A stretch of DNA of 64,000 nt, from NCBI GenBank assembly GCA_958295915.1, contig OY282381.1, forward strand, positions 1,324,722 through 1,388,721, in the 5' to 3' direction. Position 1 is the stretch's first letter. The number at the start of each line of letters is the position of its first letter. The DNA comes from an uncultured Caldilineaceae bacterium (lineage in GTDB: Bacteria; Chloroflexota; Anaerolineae; Caldilineales; Caldilineaceae). Positions 13,103-22,627 of this stretch are shown here, piece after piece. Made by a program: the position numbers and the translations under genes. The notes below the pieces were generated by a model. It was not told the DNA's origin. It made no database searches and worked only from the letters and a program-made list of their open reading frames with translations.

Positions 13103-14275
13103 TTACCGAACCTCTATACCATGTTCGGCGGCAATCCTGAGTTTTCGTTCAGAATACTCTACCGCGTCCAGTCGATCTTCTTCCCTGTCGAGTCGCACCA
13201 GCACGCCCTCGGCGTTTTCATCCTCCCCAGCCGCCTGCGCGAAGCCAACTACGCAGTCCCAGCTATGCGTTGTTGCCAGGACCTGGACATTGCTCTCCTG
13301 AGCCGTTCGCAATACCATGCGCCAGAAATCTCGCTGCACTGAGTAGTGAATGCCATTCTCTGCTTCGTCGATTAGGAGGAAGCCTCCTCGGCTGTTGGCC
13401 AGGGCCAAGGCGACTCCGAATAGCCTCACTGCGCCATCACCGAGGCTTCGTAACGACACCGGACGATCGTAGCTCTTGAGCTTTACGATGGCCCGCCGCC
13501 CCCCTCTACGACTTGGCGCATCGTCCCCGACCACCGCGACCCGTTCCACGTCGGCGCCGTATATCAGACCTAACGCACGTGTCGCCTGGCTCTCGCCATC
13601 CGTCAGCGCCACATTGTCCCAGAACTGGGCTATAACAAAATTACTCATTAATTCTGGACCCAGCACCTTACAAGTTGTTGTGGATGGCAGTCTGGATTCT
13701 TGTAGCCGAAATCGGATGCCTCGATCTATCAGACGCCTCCTGGTCCCTCCAACAACAGTGTTTATGCGTTGGCCGCGGAAGAAAAGCTCTGGGATTATCC
13801 AATTATAGTCTTGAAACGCCGCTCTGATTGTACGCATCCCGTCTTCCAATAGATATTCACGAAATATTTCTCTTAAACTAGCGGCCTCAGCATCAGTTAG
13901 ATCGGCTAAGGAGATCGTCTCGAGCCTGAGTTGGCGCTCAACTTGTGTTGGCCCAATTGACATCCTGGCATTCTGGTAAGTATCTCGGCCATAGACGAGA
14001 GCGCCCCAATCCGGTTCTGCCAAGTTGCCACTTTCTTCATCAGTGGCGACCGAAAACTCCTCGCGACGCCTTAGCAATTCTTCCAAATCGGCATACTGTG
14101 CACGCCCCGCATAGACCTTAACGGCATCGAGCACTGTCGTCTTGCCGACGCCGTTCTTGCCGGCGAGCAGCGTGACGCGGCCTAAGCGCGGGATGGCGAG
14201 TTTCTTTATCCCGCGGAAATTCTCTATCGACAGATTCGGCAGAAGAAGGCCACTGTCGCTCGGTTTGTCGTTCAT
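13103..14275 (-). CDS. AAA/ABC-type ATPase (OLD/RecF-like, AAA_15/AAA_21 group)
   Basis: 390 residues. The N-terminal ENFRGIKKLAIPRLGRVTLL (18-37) leads into Walker A GKNGVGKTT (39-47). The LRSLGDGAVRLFG segment is the ABC signature region, Walker B is FLLIDEAENG (299-308), and the switch His is in TTHS (about 337). This is the architecture of the ATPase subunit of split OLD-like or PARIS-like systems, with no TOPRIM of its own. The DUF3226 gene 4 bp downstream supplies one. It is less GC-rich in the middle (13,600-14,000) than its neighbours, compatible with transfer. 198 bp separates it from the DUF1156 gene. Confidence 0.87.
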   Translation of the reverse strand: MNDKPSDSGLLLPNLSIENFRGIKKLAIPRLGRVTLLAGKNGVGKTTVLDAVKVYAGRAQYADLEELLRRREEFSVATDEESGNLAEPDWGALVYGRDTYQNARMSIGPTQVERQLRLETISLADLTDAEAASLREIFREYLLEDGMRTIRAAFQDYNWIIPELFFRGQRINTVVGGTRRRLIDRGIRFRLQESRLPSTTTCKVLGPELMSNFVIAQFWDNVALTDGESQATRALGLIYGADVERVAVVGDDAPSRRGGRRAIVKLKSYDRPVSLRSLGDGAVRLFGVALALANSRGGFLLIDEAENGIHYSVQRDFWRMVLRTAQESNVQVLATTHSWDCVVGFAQAAGEDENAEGVLVRLDREEDRLDAVEYSERKLRIAAEHGIEVR

Positions 14276-14439
14276 GTCATGGATACCCTATACAAGCGCC
14301 TGCCGTATGCGCGCGTTTTCGCCGGCCTATTTTAACAGTCTCTGCGGGTGCGACCCAAGCGCGCCGGGTTGCAGACAGTAGCGTTTATGCGGACGATGCG
14401 GGCGAGACGCCCGCGATCCCAGGGGATGTTTCCAGCCAC

Positions 14440-14472
14440 TCGCCACTGGAAACCAGCCACTGCTGTTCCCCT
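14440..14472. repeat. CCAGCCACTGGCCACT-type intergenic repeat
   Basis: CCAGCCACTCGCCACTGG then AACCAGCCACTGC, reverse-orientation words of the CAGTGGCTAGTGG family. It lies in the 198-bp gap between the DUF1156 and ATPase genes. Confidence 0.55.
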
Positions 14473-14473
14473 C

Positions 14474-17400
14474 TTATGTGTCCAGGAGCGTCGCTTGCGC
14501 GGCCCATGTCGCCCGCACAGCCAGGCGCGCGATCTCCGGCCAGCTGCGGACCAGGGCGTTGTAGTCGTGCGCTTCCTGGGCGCGCTTCTTGCGCTCACAG
14601 ATGTGGTAGAGGCGGTAGGCCAGCTCGCGCGCGTCCCTGATGTTGCCTCTCAAGCGCGCCAACAGGACGCCGGCCGCCTCCTCGCCCTGCTGATAGTGGA
14701 CGCGCACAAGGTGGTGCACTACCTCCCAGACAGTGAGCCGCGTGTCTGTCTGCGGCTCCCAGTCGACCGGCAGTTCCAGGGGGCGCAACAGGCGCGCCTT
14801 GCCGGCCCCGGCCTGCAGGATGCCGGCCGCGACCAGGCCGTCGATGCTGGTGTTCTTGGCCTTGGAGAGCGTCTCGGCCACCCCGAACTCTCCTTCGGCA
14901 AAGCCTACCTGCTCGAACCAGGCCAGGGCCCAGCGCGTGTCGGTATCGAAGTCGCCCTCCTGCGCGCTCAGCGTCTCGTCCAGGGTCTGGTTGATGAGGG
15001 CCAGGGCATCGCGCACCGATACGGTCTCTCCGCTGACGCTCAACACGCGCGCGTAGCGGCTGAAGATGGCCATGCCGGGGCCGATGGCGGTCTGGGCCAG
15101 GTCCACGGGCGCGATGTTGCTGGTCTGCATCTTGGCCACAGCCGGCGGCAGTTCCGCTTTGAGCGCGTCGACGAACTCGCTGCGCGTGGCCAGGGGCGCG
15201 TCGGCAGGGCGCGGGCGACAGACAAGGACGATGCTGGAGGCGAGGGCGTTGGCGCCTTTGGCTACTATTCGCCCCGTTCCTTCCGTTCGCATCGGCCATG
15301 TTCCGCTTACAGCCAATCCAGCTCGGATTACTGCCTCGAGAAACGTCTCCCAGCCCGTGCTCGAAGTCCCGAAATCGCCTTTCTTCTCCGACTGCTTGAA
15401 GGCGTAGTAGATGGTAGCGGGAAAGGCCGGGTGCGACTGCTCAGCGAGACGCTGCAGCGCCCGCGTCATGCCGTCAAGGAAGAACGCCTCCGCTTTGTCC
15501 TTGCTGCCGTGGCGGTAGGGCGTAGCGACCAGTTCCTCGACCTTTGGAACGGCCAGCGTGGCGAAGATATCAGGAAAAACCTGGCGCAGCGAGCGGCGCA
15601 GCCAGACGTAGAAGAAGTCGGACAGGTCGGCGTAACCGATGTTGTCGTAGTACGGCGGGTCGGTCGAGACAACTTTCGCGTGTGTCAGCGCTTGAGTGGA
15701 TGCGTCGACCTGGCAAGCATTTCCCAATACCGATGCCGGAAACGCGGCGATTGCCATCCCACTCTTGCTGAGCGCTGTACCCAGCCCCCCACCTGTGTCT
15801 GTGAAAGGATTCGCTTCGGCATAGTCCCAAACCATAGGAATTGCCTGTCGAGCGAATGTCTCGCGGAATGCGCCGCGGTCACTCATCCACGTCGCAATCG
15901 AGGAGCCGATGTTTGCCAACTTTGAAGTAGCAAATGCCAAGTACACAGCCAGCGCCTCGGCGTAGGCAGTGGCCCCGACGCCGCCGTCGCGCAGGGGGAT
16001 GCCGTCATCCGGCAGACCAGCGGCCGCGGCGTCGAGTCGGATGCGTTCGCGCGCCTCACTTACCAGGTCGCTGAAGGTGGTCAGCGCCACTAGCTGGCGA
16101 TCGGTGAAGAGATCGGCGAACGTGTTCATGCCGTACAGCGGCAATTGATCTCGGCATTTGCCAATCAGATCGTTCTCTGGCTTCCAATCCGGTTCGGCCT
16201 GTCGGGCTATGGCGGCATGTTCTTCTGTGGGAGGCAGATAGACCCGTCCCCGATCTCCCTCGGCAACGATGGCCATGAGGCGCGCGCCCAGGCGACCGGC
16301 TATCCCTTCGGCCTTGATGTAATCAGGGGTCATCGGCGCCCCGGACATCACACACTGGAAGTTTGCCCCGCGCGCCAGCTTAGTGCCCTTCCTGGCCCTC
16401 TCCGGCGGTGGCCCCGCCTTGACGGTGAAGCGGTAGCCGTCGTCCTCGATCAGCGGCTCGACGTAGGCTTCCCTGTCCTTTTTCTTCGACAGGATGAAGG
16501 TAGACGCCAGCGGCGCCTCTATAGCGGCGAAGGCCGGGTTGGAGCTGCGTACCGTGCGCGCCCACAGCCAGGCGATGACCGTCAGCTTGCGGCCTACGTA
16601 CCGCTCAAGGTCGGGCCGCGCCTGAGCCATCTCCGGCGTGACTTCCAGCTTGGGGTAGAGGTGGCCGATGCGTTTCTCGGCCGCGGCGCGCATCCACTTG
16701 CCGTAGTAGCGCACGTCCTCGGCCAGGCCGGCCGCGCCGCGATAGGAAAGAGGAAAGAGGAGTGCGGAGTGAGAGGTCAGATGGCGCGGCGTTTGCGGCG
16801 CATGACTGTCAGCATTCGACTCGCCTCGTCCATCAGACCGCACAGTGGCTGGGGCTCGCGTTGGGCTTCGCACGGCATCAGCAGCCTCTCTGTCACGGCG
16901 TGTGACCCCGAGAAATCTCGTGCGTTCTCGAGCGCGGGCCGTATTCTGAGAAGGCATGCCTACTTCTCTGCGCGCGACAGATGAGACAGCCCGCATGCCG
17001 CCTCCATCGACTGCCGCCACAGAATCGTCTCCCGATGGCGCATCACCGTCCCTCCCTTGCTCGCTCCTCTCTCCTCCCCCCTCACTTCTTACCCTAGGGT
17101 TGACCGGCAGCCGGCCGGCGAATTTGGGCGGTATCTCGATCATGGCTTTGTTGATCAGCACTGCCACCGGGTTGAGGTCGCTGGCGAAGCTCTCCAGACC
17201 TAGCCGCTGCGCCTCCAGGGGGATGGAGCCGCCGCCGGCGAAGGGGTCGTGGAAGGCCGGCAGTTTGTCGGGGTCGAACAGGTCGGCCGCGCGCGGGTGG
17301 GCGCGGTTGTCCGCGCAGGCGCCACGCCAGTTCTTGCGGATCTCCGCGCGCGCCTCTTCCAGGACTCTCTCGTCGGTGGTGTTCTCCCACTTGACCAGCT

Positions 17401-17662
17401 GCTCGATGAGGTCGAAGAGCCGCTGGCGCTCCTCGGACTGGGCCTCCTCGCTGGGGAACAGCTGCGGCCATGCAGAGGGGTCGTCCACCAGGCTGGCGAA
17501 GATGACGGCGCGCGCCGCGGCCAGGGGACGACGCGCCCACCACAGGTGCAGGGTGCTGGGGTGACCGTGACGGATCGATTTCTCGCGCGCGGAGGCGACG
17601 TTGATGGTGTCCAGGGGCAGGGCGACTTCGATCAGTTTCTTGCGGGTGACAGCGCGTGCCAT
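14474..17662 (-). CDS. DUF1156 DNA methyltransferase-like protein
   Basis: 1062 residues. DUF1156 N-terminus [20 protein letters not shown] then [14 protein letters not shown] (10-55). Cofactor motif [13 protein letters not shown] near 137-150; catalytic motif [12 protein letters not shown] near 665. Together these indicate an amino-methyltransferase of the adenine-specific type. Residues about 190-307 are a low-complexity Arg/Ser/Gly-rich stretch between PPVNP-like and [13 protein letters not shown] core segments, which are close together in homologues as I know them, so this looks like an in-frame insertion. First gene of the island; a predicted self-marking or modifying component of a defence system. 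Function not demonstrated. Confidence 0.87.
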   Translation of the reverse strand: MARAVTRKKLIEVALPLDTINVASAREKSIRHGHPSTLHLWWARRPLAAARAVIFASLVDDPSAWPQLFPSEEAQSEERQRLFDLIEQLVKWENTTDERVLEEARAEIRKNWRGACADNRAHPRAADLFDPDKLPAFHDPFAGGGSIPLEAQRLGLESFASDLNPVAVLINKAMIEIPPKFAGRLPVNPRVRSEGGGERSEQGRDGDAPSGDDSVAAVDGGGMRAVSSVARREVGMPSQNTARARERTRFLGVTRRDREAADAVRSPTRAPATVRSDGRGESNADSHAPQTPRHLTSHSALLFPLSYRGAAGLAEDVRYYGKWMRAAAEKRIGHLYPKLEVTPEMAQARPDLERYVGRKLTVIAWLWARTVRSSNPAFAAIEAPLASTFILSKKKDREAYVEPLIEDDGYRFTVKAGPPPERARKGTKLARGANFQCVMSGAPMTPDYIKAEGIAGRLGARLMAIVAEGDRGRVYLPPTEEHAAIARQAEPDWKPENDLIGKCRDQLPLYGMNTFADLFTDRQLVALTTFSDLVSEARERIRLDAAAAGLPDDGIPLRDGGVGATAYAEALAVYLAFATSKLANIGSSIATWMSDRGAFRETFARQAIPMVWDYAEANPFTDTGGGLGTALSKSGMAIAAFPASVLGNACQVDASTQALTHAKVVSTDPPYYDNIGYADLSDFFYVWLRRSLRQVFPDIFATLAVPKVEELVATPYRHGSKDKAEAFFLDGMTRALQRLAEQSHPAFPATIYYAFKQSEKKGDFGTSSTGWETFLEAVIRAGLAVSGTWPMRTEGTGRIVAKGANALASSIVLVCRPRPADAPLATRSEFVDALKAELPPAVAKMQTSNIAPVDLAQTAIGPGMAIFSRYARVLSVSGETVSVRDALALINQTLDETLSAQEGDFDTDTRWALAWFEQVGFAEGEFGVAETLSKAKNTSIDGLVAAGILQAGAGKARLLRPLELPVDWEPQTDTRLTVWEVVHHLVRVHYQQGEEAAGVLLARLRGNIRDARELAYRLYHICERKKRAQEAHDYNALVRSWPEIARLAVRATWAAQATLLDT

Positions 17663-17817
17663 GGGCTGATCTCAGCTTCAAACTTGGTGGCCGCGCCGGG
17701 TACGGCGGGCTGGAAAAACAGAGGCAGCCTTCAATTCATAGGGCGGACAATTTCGGGCTGCGCGCCGGGGGCATTATACACGCCGCGCGGATGATGTCAA
17801 GAGCGCGTTGTGTATAA

Positions 17818-17998
17818 CGCACCCCCAGAAAGCAACGCAAGGATGCAAGGAAACACCCAGAAAGCAACGCAAGGACGCCAAGACGCAAGGACGCAAAGAA
17901 CACCCAGAAATTCATCGCAGCGTAAAGAATGGAACGCAAGGACACTAAGACGCAGAGACGCAAGGAAACACCAGGAAATTCCTCGCAGCATCGCGGCT
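17818..17998. repeat. CGCAAGGACGC-type repeat cluster
   Basis: Degenerate, overlapping words CGCAAGGACGC, AACACCCAGAAA and GACGCAGAGACGCAAGG, repeated about five times. Similar words recur at 47323-47360 and 47455-47475. The 455-bp gap between the DUF1156 gene and tmRNA contains this cluster and a promoter, and no supported gene; short openings here are just repeat translation. Confidence 0.8.
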
Positions 17999-18078
17999 GC
18001 GCACGACTCTGTGTAGTTCGTAAAGGCTCTGGCCGCAGCGCACTCTCCCCTATCCGCGCAAATCGAAGGCGTGAAGGG

Positions 18079-18107
18079 TTGACCTTGCCTGTGAATTGAT
18101 GTATACT
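18079..18107 (+). promoter_or_regulatory. Sigma70-type promoter of tmRNA
   Basis: TTGACC (18079-18084), a 17-nt spacer and TATACT (18102-18107), 9 nt before the mature tmRNA 5' end. Near-consensus spacing and hexamers. Confidence 0.85.
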
Positions 18108-18116
18108 TACATCGAT

Positions 18117-18564
18117 GGGGATGAACGGCTTCGACGGGGCATTGTCAGGCCTGAGACTGCAAGCCGTAGAGCGTCGACTACGTTAAAAAGGCGCACACCT
18201 TACAAATGCCAAAAATACAGGCATGGCTTTCAACTTTGGCTTCGCCAAGGCTGCTCCCGCAGCTCTGGCCGCCTAAGTAAGCCACCGACCCTTTTTCAAG
18301 GGTCACGGCCCGTCCGGGTGGGGCCAGCAGGCTGGACGGTCGCCGTCATATACTGTGAGCTGCGGCAGCCGGATGCCGATAGAGCTGCCTAAGCGCATCG
18401 GCTAGCCGGGGAAGCGCCTCGCGTTGATCCGAGGCCCACCGGCGATACAGAACGATCTCAGTACCACAATCCAGAGAGCGTTCTGACCCTTGTGATCGAC
18501 TATGCTTGTAGACGTTTCAGGGCGAATGTTGCGGACGCGGGTTCGATTCCCGCCATCTCCACCA
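18117..18564 (+). ncRNA. ssrA: tmRNA
   Basis: 448-nt transfer-messenger RNA that rescues stalled ribosomes. The 5' end GGGGATGAACGGCTTCGACG and the 3' end with the T arm GGGTTCGATTCCC and CATCTCCACCA form the tRNA-like domain; GGGGAUG pairs with CAUCUCC with one G-U. CCA is encoded. The tag frame ends AKAAPAALAA followed by TAA at 18274-18276, the usual LAA degron. The tag probably begins at GCC 18208 or AAT 18205, giving 22-23 residues, which is longer than typical, with several Phe. Pseudoknot-like GC-rich segments follow. Confidence 0.96.
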
Positions 18565-18595
18565 AAGAAATGATTGGGCGTCTTCATCGTTCCAC

Positions 18596-18632
18596 AAAAG
18601 GGGATCTAGGCTATAAACCCAGATCCCCTTTT
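18596..18632 (+). terminator. Rho-independent terminator after tmRNA
   Basis: 12-bp perfect stem AAAAGGGGATCT/AGATCCCCTTTT with a 13-nt loop, followed by ATTT. Placed 32 nt after the tmRNA CCA. Confidence 0.88.
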
Positions 18633-18707
18633 ATTTCCCGCTACAGAGCGCGGACGCTGTACTGCCGCCGCCGGCCACAGGTATAGTTCTGCATTGTCAA
18701 ACGTCGC

Positions 18708-19907
18708 TTACCTCTTCAGATCCAGGTAGGCGATTTCAGCGGCGGTCAACTCGATCTCCGTCGCCTCGACATTGACCCGCACTTCGTCGGGGGTACGCGC
18801 GCCAGAGAGGGCGTGGATGCCTTCGGGCTGGTTATAGACATAGGCAAGGGCGATGTGGGGCACTGTGACGCCTTTGCACGCGGCCAGCTCCTGCGCCCGG
18901 TCCTGGCGCTGGAAGTTTTCCTCGCAGCAGTAGACCTTGATGGCGAGCTGGTCATAAGGCTCGGTCAGTGTGTCGAGATTGTCGCGGCGAAAGCGGCCGC
19001 TGAAGAAACCGCCGGCCAGGCTGGACCATACGAAGAGTGTGACGCTGTTCTGGCGGCACCAAGCCCGCGCCGCTTCCCCGGCGGGCCCGCTGAGACTGAT
19101 ACAGTCGATCCAGGGGGGTACCTGCTGCACGGCCAGGCTGAACTGGGGGCTGCTGGCGACGAAAGGCGTCAGACCGTGGGCCGCGGCGTAGTCGTTGGCC
19201 TCTTGCAGGCGTTCGACGCTCCAGTTGGAACCGCCGAAGGCGTGGATGCGGCCGGCTTCCTTCTCCGCATTGAGCGTCTCTACAATCGGGCCGACTGGTT
19301 TGCTGGGGTCGTCGCGATGGAGCAGGTAGAGGTCGATATGATCCACTTGGAAGCGCGCCAGGCTGTCGTGGAGGTCGGATTGGATGTCGAAGGGCGTAAC
19401 TCGTTTGCGGTCCCGGCTGTGGTGAGCGCCTTTGCCCAGGATAACGACTTCGTCACGCACGTTCCGGCTGTGAATCCACTGGCCGACGGCGCGCTCGCTG
19501 TCACCTCCGCCATAGCCGTGGGCTGTGTCGAAGCAGTTGCCGCCGGCATCGTGAAAGGCGTCCAGCGCGGCAAAGGTAGCATCGAGATTGCCGGTATTCA
19601 TCCACATGGTACCCAGCACGAGACGGGAGACCGGCTTGTCGATGCCGGGGATGTTGGAATAGAGTCTTTCTCTGGGGCAAATGCCGACTCCGAAAAAGTA
19701 CTCGCGACCAGAGACGTATTTACTCGTCACGCCAGGGCGTTCTCGAATCCGACGGTAAAGCGCTGCCTTGTCCGTGTTGTTGGCATTCTTAACACGTAAA
19801 AATCTTGAGTACTCAATGTGCATGGCGCTGTGGGAGACACACCACCCCTCCCCAAAGACAAGCCGCGTCTCGATGAAATTCTGATGAATTTGAGCGGGCT
19901 GTATCAT
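18708..19907 (-). CDS. Aldo/keto reductase family protein
   Basis: 399 residues in the longest reading. The AKR barrel starts at about residue 83 (YSNIPGIDKPVSRLVLGTM) and carries the catalytic tetrad regions NCFDTAHGYG (Asp, Tyr), ILGKGAHH (Lys) and LYLLHRDD (His). Homologues normally begin at the barrel, so the first 80 residues are unusual. No ATG, GTG or TTG is available just before the barrel in this frame, so either the extension is translated or the true start is an unrecognised one. Isolated gene between tmRNA and the lipoprotein gene. NADPH-dependent reductase or sugar dehydrogenase; substrate unknown. Confidence 0.82.
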   Translation of the reverse strand: MIQPAQIHQNFIETRLVFGEGWCVSHSAMHIEYSRFLRVKNANNTDKAALYRRIRERPGVTSKYVSGREYFFGVGICPRERLYSNIPGIDKPVSRLVLGTMWMNTGNLDATFAALDAFHDAGGNCFDTAHGYGGGDSERAVGQWIHSRNVRDEVVILGKGAHHSRDRKRVTPFDIQSDLHDSLARFQVDHIDLYLLHRDDPSKPVGPIVETLNAEKEAGRIHAFGGSNWSVERLQEANDYAAAHGLTPFVASSPQFSLAVQQVPPWIDCISLSGPAGEAARAWCRQNSVTLFVWSSLAGGFFSGRFRRDNLDTLTEPYDQLAIKVYCCEENFQRQDRAQELAACKGVTVPHIALAYVYNQPEGIHALSGARTPDEVRVNVEATEIELTAAEIAYLDLKR

Positions 19908-19943
19908 TTCTGTTCTCCTTATATGTCTGCAAATCTGTCTTGT

Positions 19944-21446
19944 TCATCTCACCTTCTCCACAGGACAGCGGAAGCGCACGGCGAAATCACTCGGCAGCAC
20001 TTCAACAAAGTACCGGCCTTCAGCATTGTCGTTCGCCAATATGTCACTAAATACACCCAAAGCATTGCGTAGTCTTTCCCAATAGCAACTATCCCCCTGA
20101 GGAGCCTGTCCTCTGTACAACCCTGGGGCGATGTCCCGATGGACTATATACATGCCAGGCAGCAGGTTGGTAAGGAATTTATCTGGGGCGGGCACTTGGT
20201 CGATATGCTTCAGCTCACAGCGTGTCATAAAGGCTTTGTCGCTAGGCAAGATTTCCACATAGAACAGACCTATGGAATTATCATTTGCCAGAATGCTGTT
20301 AAATTTTCCGGTCAGATCCTTAAGGCGTTCCCAATAACAGAAATCCCCAATCCCTGTACCGGTATGACCTACGTAGGTAGCTGGCTGAATATCGATGCCA
20401 ACCAGATATGTTCCTGGCTTCACAACACCTGCTGGTTCTGATATTGGCGCTGGTATATTGGAGCGGAAAGTACCGACAATCTGGTCGATCAGCGGCTGCT
20501 TGCCCTTGGCGACGTTGGCCCAAGTTACCAAAAGCAGAATATAGGCCGTATCGTTTGCTCGCAACGCCGTAATGACAACATGAGCGTTGAAGTCGAAATC
20601 CGCGCTGCTGAGGTCGACCGTGCCAACTCCCTGAATAGAGGGCAGATTGTTGATTGTGCCAATTTCCAGACTCTGGAGCTTCACATAGTCCATATCAACC
20701 GATTCGATTGCCCCGGCCACATATTCTTTCACCTGTTCTTGCGATATGTCATCGCTAAGCGGGAATGTGTAAACGCCTGCTAGTGACGAGAAAGGCGGCT
20801 GGGCGAAAATGTTCAGTTCCACTGCGAGATGGCCGGCGTTCTGTCCTTCAGGGCTGTCCAGGAACTCTTGCAATTGCGCTGCTGCGGCTGGATCTCCGAG
20901 AGAGCCGATGAATTGGCCCAGTTGGCCGCTCTGCAGGTCAAAGATCAGCCAGCCGCGTGGGACTGCCAGCGAATAGCCGAGGCGCTCACTCGAGATCGGT
21001 TGCCAGCCCTGTGGGATACTGACAACGGGCTTCGGAGCAGGTTTCTTAGTCGGCGTGAGTGTCGGCGTCGGCATCGGCGTTGACACTGACTTGACGAGAG
21101 TCCACTGGCCACAGTCGCTCGTCGTGAACCCTTTGTCCGTTGGAGCAATTTCGACAACGGGCCGGACTACTCCGAAATCGCCGGCAATGGTGTCATCAGA
21201 GGTTCCGCTGAAACCGCTTCGCCGCTTCCAAGAGCACTCATCGCCCCCTGGGGCCGAGTATATCCCGGCGGGAACCTCTTCGCCTACCAGCCACGTACCG
21301 TCGGAGATCGTGGTCAAAGCAGGATCAGTCGTAGCTATTGGTGTAACTGTCGGTTTTGATGTTTCTTCCAGCGCCGATATACCCCCGCAAGCGGGTGTCA
21401 TCAGAATGCAAAATATCACGATTATCCAAAAACGCTTGCGCCGCAT
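19944..21446 (-). CDS. Secreted lipoprotein with a triplicated Cys-containing domain
   Basis: 500 residues. N-terminal signal MRRKRFWIIVIFCILMTPAC with a lipobox-like Cys at 20, then a Thr/Pro-rich linker. Three copies of a domain of about 60 residues are visible. One lies at about 45-115 (GTWLVGEEVPAGIY, DECSWKR) and two near the C-terminus (about 345-500: GTYLVGIDIQPATY, DFCYWERL, ILANDN, VEILPSDKAF; and GMYIVHRDIAPGLY, DSCYWERL). Each has a paired Cys. A second Pro/Thr linker (TPMPTPTLTPTKKP) and a middle domain of unknown type separate repeat 1 from repeats 2 and 3. Likely cell-surface; function not recognised. Confidence 0.8.
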   Translation of the reverse strand: MRRKRFWIIVIFCILMTPACGGISALEETSKPTVTPIATTDPALTTISDGTWLVGEEVPAGIYSAPGGDECSWKRRSGFSGTSDDTIAGDFGVVRPVVEIAPTDKGFTTSDCGQWTLVKSVSTPMPTPTLTPTKKPAPKPVVSIPQGWQPISSERLGYSLAVPRGWLIFDLQSGQLGQFIGSLGDPAAAAQLQEFLDSPEGQNAGHLAVELNIFAQPPFSSLAGVYTFPLSDDISQEQVKEYVAGAIESVDMDYVKLQSLEIGTINNLPSIQGVGTVDLSSADFDFNAHVVITALRANDTAYILLLVTWANVAKGKQPLIDQIVGTFRSNIPAPISEPAGVVKPGTYLVGIDIQPATYVGHTGTGIGDFCYWERLKDLTGKFNSILANDNSIGLFYVEILPSDKAFMTRCELKHIDQVPAPDKFLTNLLPGMYIVHRDIAPGLYRGQAPQGDSCYWERLRNALGVFSDILANDNAEGRYFVEVLPSDFAVRFRCPVEKVR

Positions 21447-21567
21447 AATTTCTGCTCCTCAACAACTGCGGATGGGTAGATCTTTTTACACAGCAAATGT
21501 ACGGCAAAATGGAAGGTCCACTCGACGAAGTATCTCTTATGGATTCTGGGGTGGTCCGCGCCAGGCG

Positions 21568-22398
21568 TCACCCCAGTTTCAGCTCTTTGAAGGCCTCCAC
21601 CTGCCCGCGGATGGCTCGCTCTGTGGGCAGGCGTTCGATGCTGGATGCGCCGAAAAAGCCGGCGATGCCGGGCAGCATCCGCAGGGCTACGCCCACGTTT
21701 TCCGGCTCGTCGAAGGGGCCGCCGTGGCAGATCACCAGTAGCTGCGGGTTGACGGCCCACCCGGCATCGGCGATGGCCTGCACTTTGGCCACGGCCTCTT
21801 CCAGAGTGTAGGCTACCGCGGCGCCGATGCTGCCGGCGGTGGTGAGACCGACATGGGCCACCAGCAGGTCCGCGCCGGCGCGGGCCATGGCCGTAGCTTC
21901 CTGCGGCGTAAAGACATAGGGAGCGGTGAACAGGTCCAACTGATGGGCGATGGAGATGGCCTCGACTTCCTTATCGTAGCCCATGCCGGTGCCTTCGAGA
22001 TTTTCGCGGAAGACGCCGTCGATGAGACCGACAGTGGGGAAGTTCTGCACGCCGCTGAAGCCCATCTCCTTGAGTTGCCTGAGAAATGCAGGTTTCAGTC
22101 GGAAGGGGTCGGTACCGCAGACACCGGCCAGCACCGGCGTGTCCTGGACGATCGGCAGCACTTCGGCCGCCATCTCCATGACGATGCCATTGGCATCGCC
22201 GTAGGGCATCATGCCGGAGAGAGAGCCGCGTCCGGCCATGCGAAATCGCCCGGAGTTGTAGATGATGATCAGGTCGGCGCCGCCGGCTTCGGCAAACTTG
22301 GCCGAGATGCCGGTACCGGCGCCGCAGCCGATGAGCGGTCGGCCGGCGGCCCGCTGGGCGTGGAGGCGGGACAGGATCTCTTGTCTTGGGATTGACAT
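21568..22398 (-). CDS. Phosphoenolpyruvate hydrolase-like TIM-barrel protein
   Basis: 276 residues matching the PEP_hydrolase (TIM-barrel signal transduction) family. IGCGAGTGISAKFAEAGGAD near 24-43, IIYNSGRFRMAGRGSLSG near 45-65, then AGVCGTDPF, NFPTVGLIDG and ICHGGPF. Often found with Tm-1-like ATP-binding proteins (UPF0261), as here with the Tm-1-like gene at 23834-25057; the frameshifted nuclease segment lies between them. Reaction in vivo unknown; the family is related to PEP mutase-like barrels. Confidence 0.88.
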   Translation of the reverse strand: MSIPRQEILSRLHAQRAAGRPLIGCGAGTGISAKFAEAGGADLIIIYNSGRFRMAGRGSLSGMMPYGDANGIVMEMAAEVLPIVQDTPVLAGVCGTDPFRLKPAFLRQLKEMGFSGVQNFPTVGLIDGVFRENLEGTGMGYDKEVEAISIAHQLDLFTAPYVFTPQEATAMARAGADLLVAHVGLTTAGSIGAAVAYTLEEAVAKVQAIADAGWAVNPQLLVICHGGPFDEPENVGVALRMLPGIAGFFGASSIERLPTERAIRGQVEAFKELKLG

Positions 22399-22425
22399 AC
22401 AGGATGCTCCGTTCGTGGCGAGTGG

Positions 22426-22453
22426 CTAGGTTCCGTTGATATTTGGAAAAGAG
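22426..22453 (+). repeat. Left inverted repeat of a 1.37-kb segment
   Basis: CTAGGTTCCGTTGATATTTG followed by GAAAAGAG. It is the reverse complement, with one indel, of 23766-23793. The segment between holds only a broken Rpn-type nuclease gene. Confidence 0.8.
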
Positions 22454-22627
22454 TCCCAAAAGGCGATAACGGTACGATGTCTACGCTCAAAATCGCCACC
22501 AAACAAGGGCAGAAACTGCGCAAATTCCTGACTTTTGTTTGGTTTTGCATGAATTGTCAACGAGACTGGTCATAGGCAAGGTGATACTACGACCCAGCTC
22601 GTGCTGCACATTCCGCTACACCACAAG

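Noticed and set aside
14348..15925. 525-codon plus-strand opening
   Set aside because: Lies antisense to the DUF1156 gene, whose motifs are clear; the GC-rich third positions create long opposite openings.
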